NCBI GenBank assembly: GCA_012515725.1
Contig: JAAYXU010000259.1
Location: 1-7,382, forward strand
Origin: Clostridiales bacterium
GTDB taxonomy: Bacteria > Bacillota > Clostridia > Christensenellales > UMGS416
DNA: 7,382 bases
Direction: 5' to 3'
Shown here: piece after piece, positions 6,815 through 7,382 of the stretch
How positions within the stretch are numbered: position 1 is the first letter of the stretch
Layout of the letters: each line of letters starts with the position of its first letter
Position numbers and translations under genes: made by a program
The notes under the pieces: model-generated
Databases searched by the model: none
What the model saw: only the letters and a program-made list of their open reading frames with translations
Told to the model about the DNA's origin: nothing

Positions 6815-6957
6815 ATGCAACAGGTCTGTTGACGCCGCAGGGTAAAAAGGCGTACTCGGAGGGGCGCAGCGATCGGGCGTCATTCGGAACGTCAAATTCC
6901 TGTTGATTCCGATAAAGCCGAAGCGTTCGCCGGTTATGCCGGGGGCTCCGGCTTTTT
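6815..6957 (+). ncRNA. Candidate small RNA between leuS and the MATE gene
   Basis: A transcript of about 140 nt is inferred from the promoter at 6780-6808 and the terminator-like end at 6957. Along it lie CAACA/TGTTG (6818-6831, GGTC loop); ACGCC pairing with either GGCGT (6849-6853) or, as GACGCC, GGCGTC (6876-6881); a bulged 9-bp hairpin CGGAA-TCAA/TTGA-TTCCG (6885-6911); and the final stem with T5. It has no plausible reading frame beyond a five-codon ATG frame without a ribosome site. It does not match 6S, SRP RNA or tRNA by eye. It ends about 37 bases short of the leuS stop, so it would not overlap that gene. Confidence 0.35.
6914..6957 (+). terminator. Terminator-like stem, plus strand, possibly two-way
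   Basis: AAAGCCGAAG (6914-6923) pairs with CTCCGGCTTT (6946-6955) with one mismatch; a shorter alternative is GCCGG/CCGGC (6938-6942 with 6948-6952). T5 (6953-6957) follows on the plus strand. On the minus strand, behind leuS, the same stem ends in only TTTAT, so it is at best a weak leuS terminator. Confidence 0.55.
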
Positions 6958-6994
6958 GATACCCGCGTAAAGCGCACGGCTGCAACGACGCCCG

Positions 6995-7382
6995 TCAGAC
7001 GGCGACAATGTTGACGATACGGCCCCGGACGACGATAATTTTCCGGATCGTCTTTCCAGCGATCGCCCGCGCGATCTTCGGGTCGGACAGCGCGGCCTCG
7101 CGCATCGCGTCCTCGTCGGCGTCGGCGGTGATCTCGATGCGGCCGCGCACCTTGCCGCAAATCTGCACCGCGATTTCCACGGTTTCAAGCGTACAAAGGC
7201 TGGGATCCCACGCGGGCCACGGAGCCGTGCATATCATCCCCTCGCCGCCCGTATACTCCCAAAGCTCCTCCGCTATATGCGGGGCTACCGGGGAGAGGAT
7301 ACGAATGAGCGTCCTGTACGCGTCCCGGGACAGGGATCCTGCGGCATACACATCGTTCACAAACGACATCATCGCGGCGATC
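6995..7382 (-). CDS. leuS: Leucyl-tRNA synthetase, C-terminal end (5' part missing)
   Basis: These are the last 128 residues of leucyl-tRNA synthetase, which charges tRNA-Leu in the cytoplasm; the rest lies beyond the right edge, including the HIGH and KMSKS catalytic motifs. The visible part covers the end of the helical anticodon-binding domain (SPVAPHIAEELWEYTG) and the small C-terminal domain that contacts the tRNA elbow. The latter is recognised by VQICGKVRGRIEI, the acidic helix DADEDAMREAAL, GKTIRKIIVVRGRIVNIV and a TGA stop at 6995-6997. The protein ends where bacterial LeuRS normally ends, so there is no truncation on this side. Next on the same strand is the MATE gene after 285 bases; no strong minus-strand terminator was seen between, so partial read-through is possible. 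Confidence 0.95.
   Translation of the reverse strand, partial: IAAMMSFVNDVYAAGSLSRDAYRTLIRILSPVAPHIAEELWEYTGGEGMICTAPWPAWDPSLCTLETVEIAVQICGKVRGRIEITADADEDAMREAALSDPKIARAIAGKTIRKIIVVRGRIVNIVAV

Noticed and set aside
6815..6832. Five-codon frame (MQQVC) at the start of the candidate small RNA as a leader peptide
   Set aside because: There is no ribosome site before it and no gene downstream on that strand for it to regulate.
6734..6994. Riboswitch controlling the MATE gene
   Set aside because: MATE genes are sometimes under riboswitches, but the minus-strand leader here shows no core that I recognise, and a promoter close to the start would leave almost no leader.
6767..7188. Minus-strand frames of 72-116 codons in and near the leuS 3' end
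   Set aside because: They overlap leuS in other frames or cover the gap with Arg/Pro-rich, motif-free products lacking ribosome sites.

Overview
The window looks like a piece of chromosome from a fairly GC-rich Gram-positive-type bacterium, most likely a clostridial Firmicute. The reasons are a LytR-CpsA-Psr (LCP) envelope protein, a clostripain-family (C11) lipoprotein, strong AGGAG-type ribosome binding sites and sigma-A-like promoters. Isoleucine ATA codons are common despite the high GC content. The exact lineage cannot be read from this sequence alone.

There are six protein genes in three blocks. Left block, minus strand: an LCP protein (454-1476) followed 63 bases later by an MBL-fold hydrolase with a PhnP-like cysteine cluster (1-390, cut by the left edge). 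Middle block, plus strand: a PHP-domain protein (1854-3122) and, 19 bases on, a secreted C11 cysteine peptidase lipoprotein (3142-5094). Right block, minus strand: a MATE family multidrug/drug-sodium antiporter (5318-6709), and upstream of it the 3' end of leuS, leucyl-tRNA synthetase (6995-7382, cut by the right edge).

The left and middle blocks diverge from a 377-base AT-richer region (1477-1853). It holds a good promoter for each side. Between them is an unexplained set of inverted repeats whose minus-strand RNA could form either of two mutually exclusive hairpins, one followed by a T6 tract. The middle and right blocks converge on two opposing rho-independent terminators (5155-5199 plus, 5249-5287 minus). 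The 285-base gap between leuS and the MATE gene contains a plus-strand promoter-like sequence, several hairpins and a terminator-like end, which together suggest a small RNA of about 140 nt.

Functionally the window mixes housekeeping (leuS), envelope assembly (LCP), export (MATE) and a PHP/peptidase pair of unknown purpose. No mobile element, CRISPR array, tRNA or rRNA was seen. The two non-coding structures (1611-1708 minus and 6815-6957 plus) are the least explained parts.
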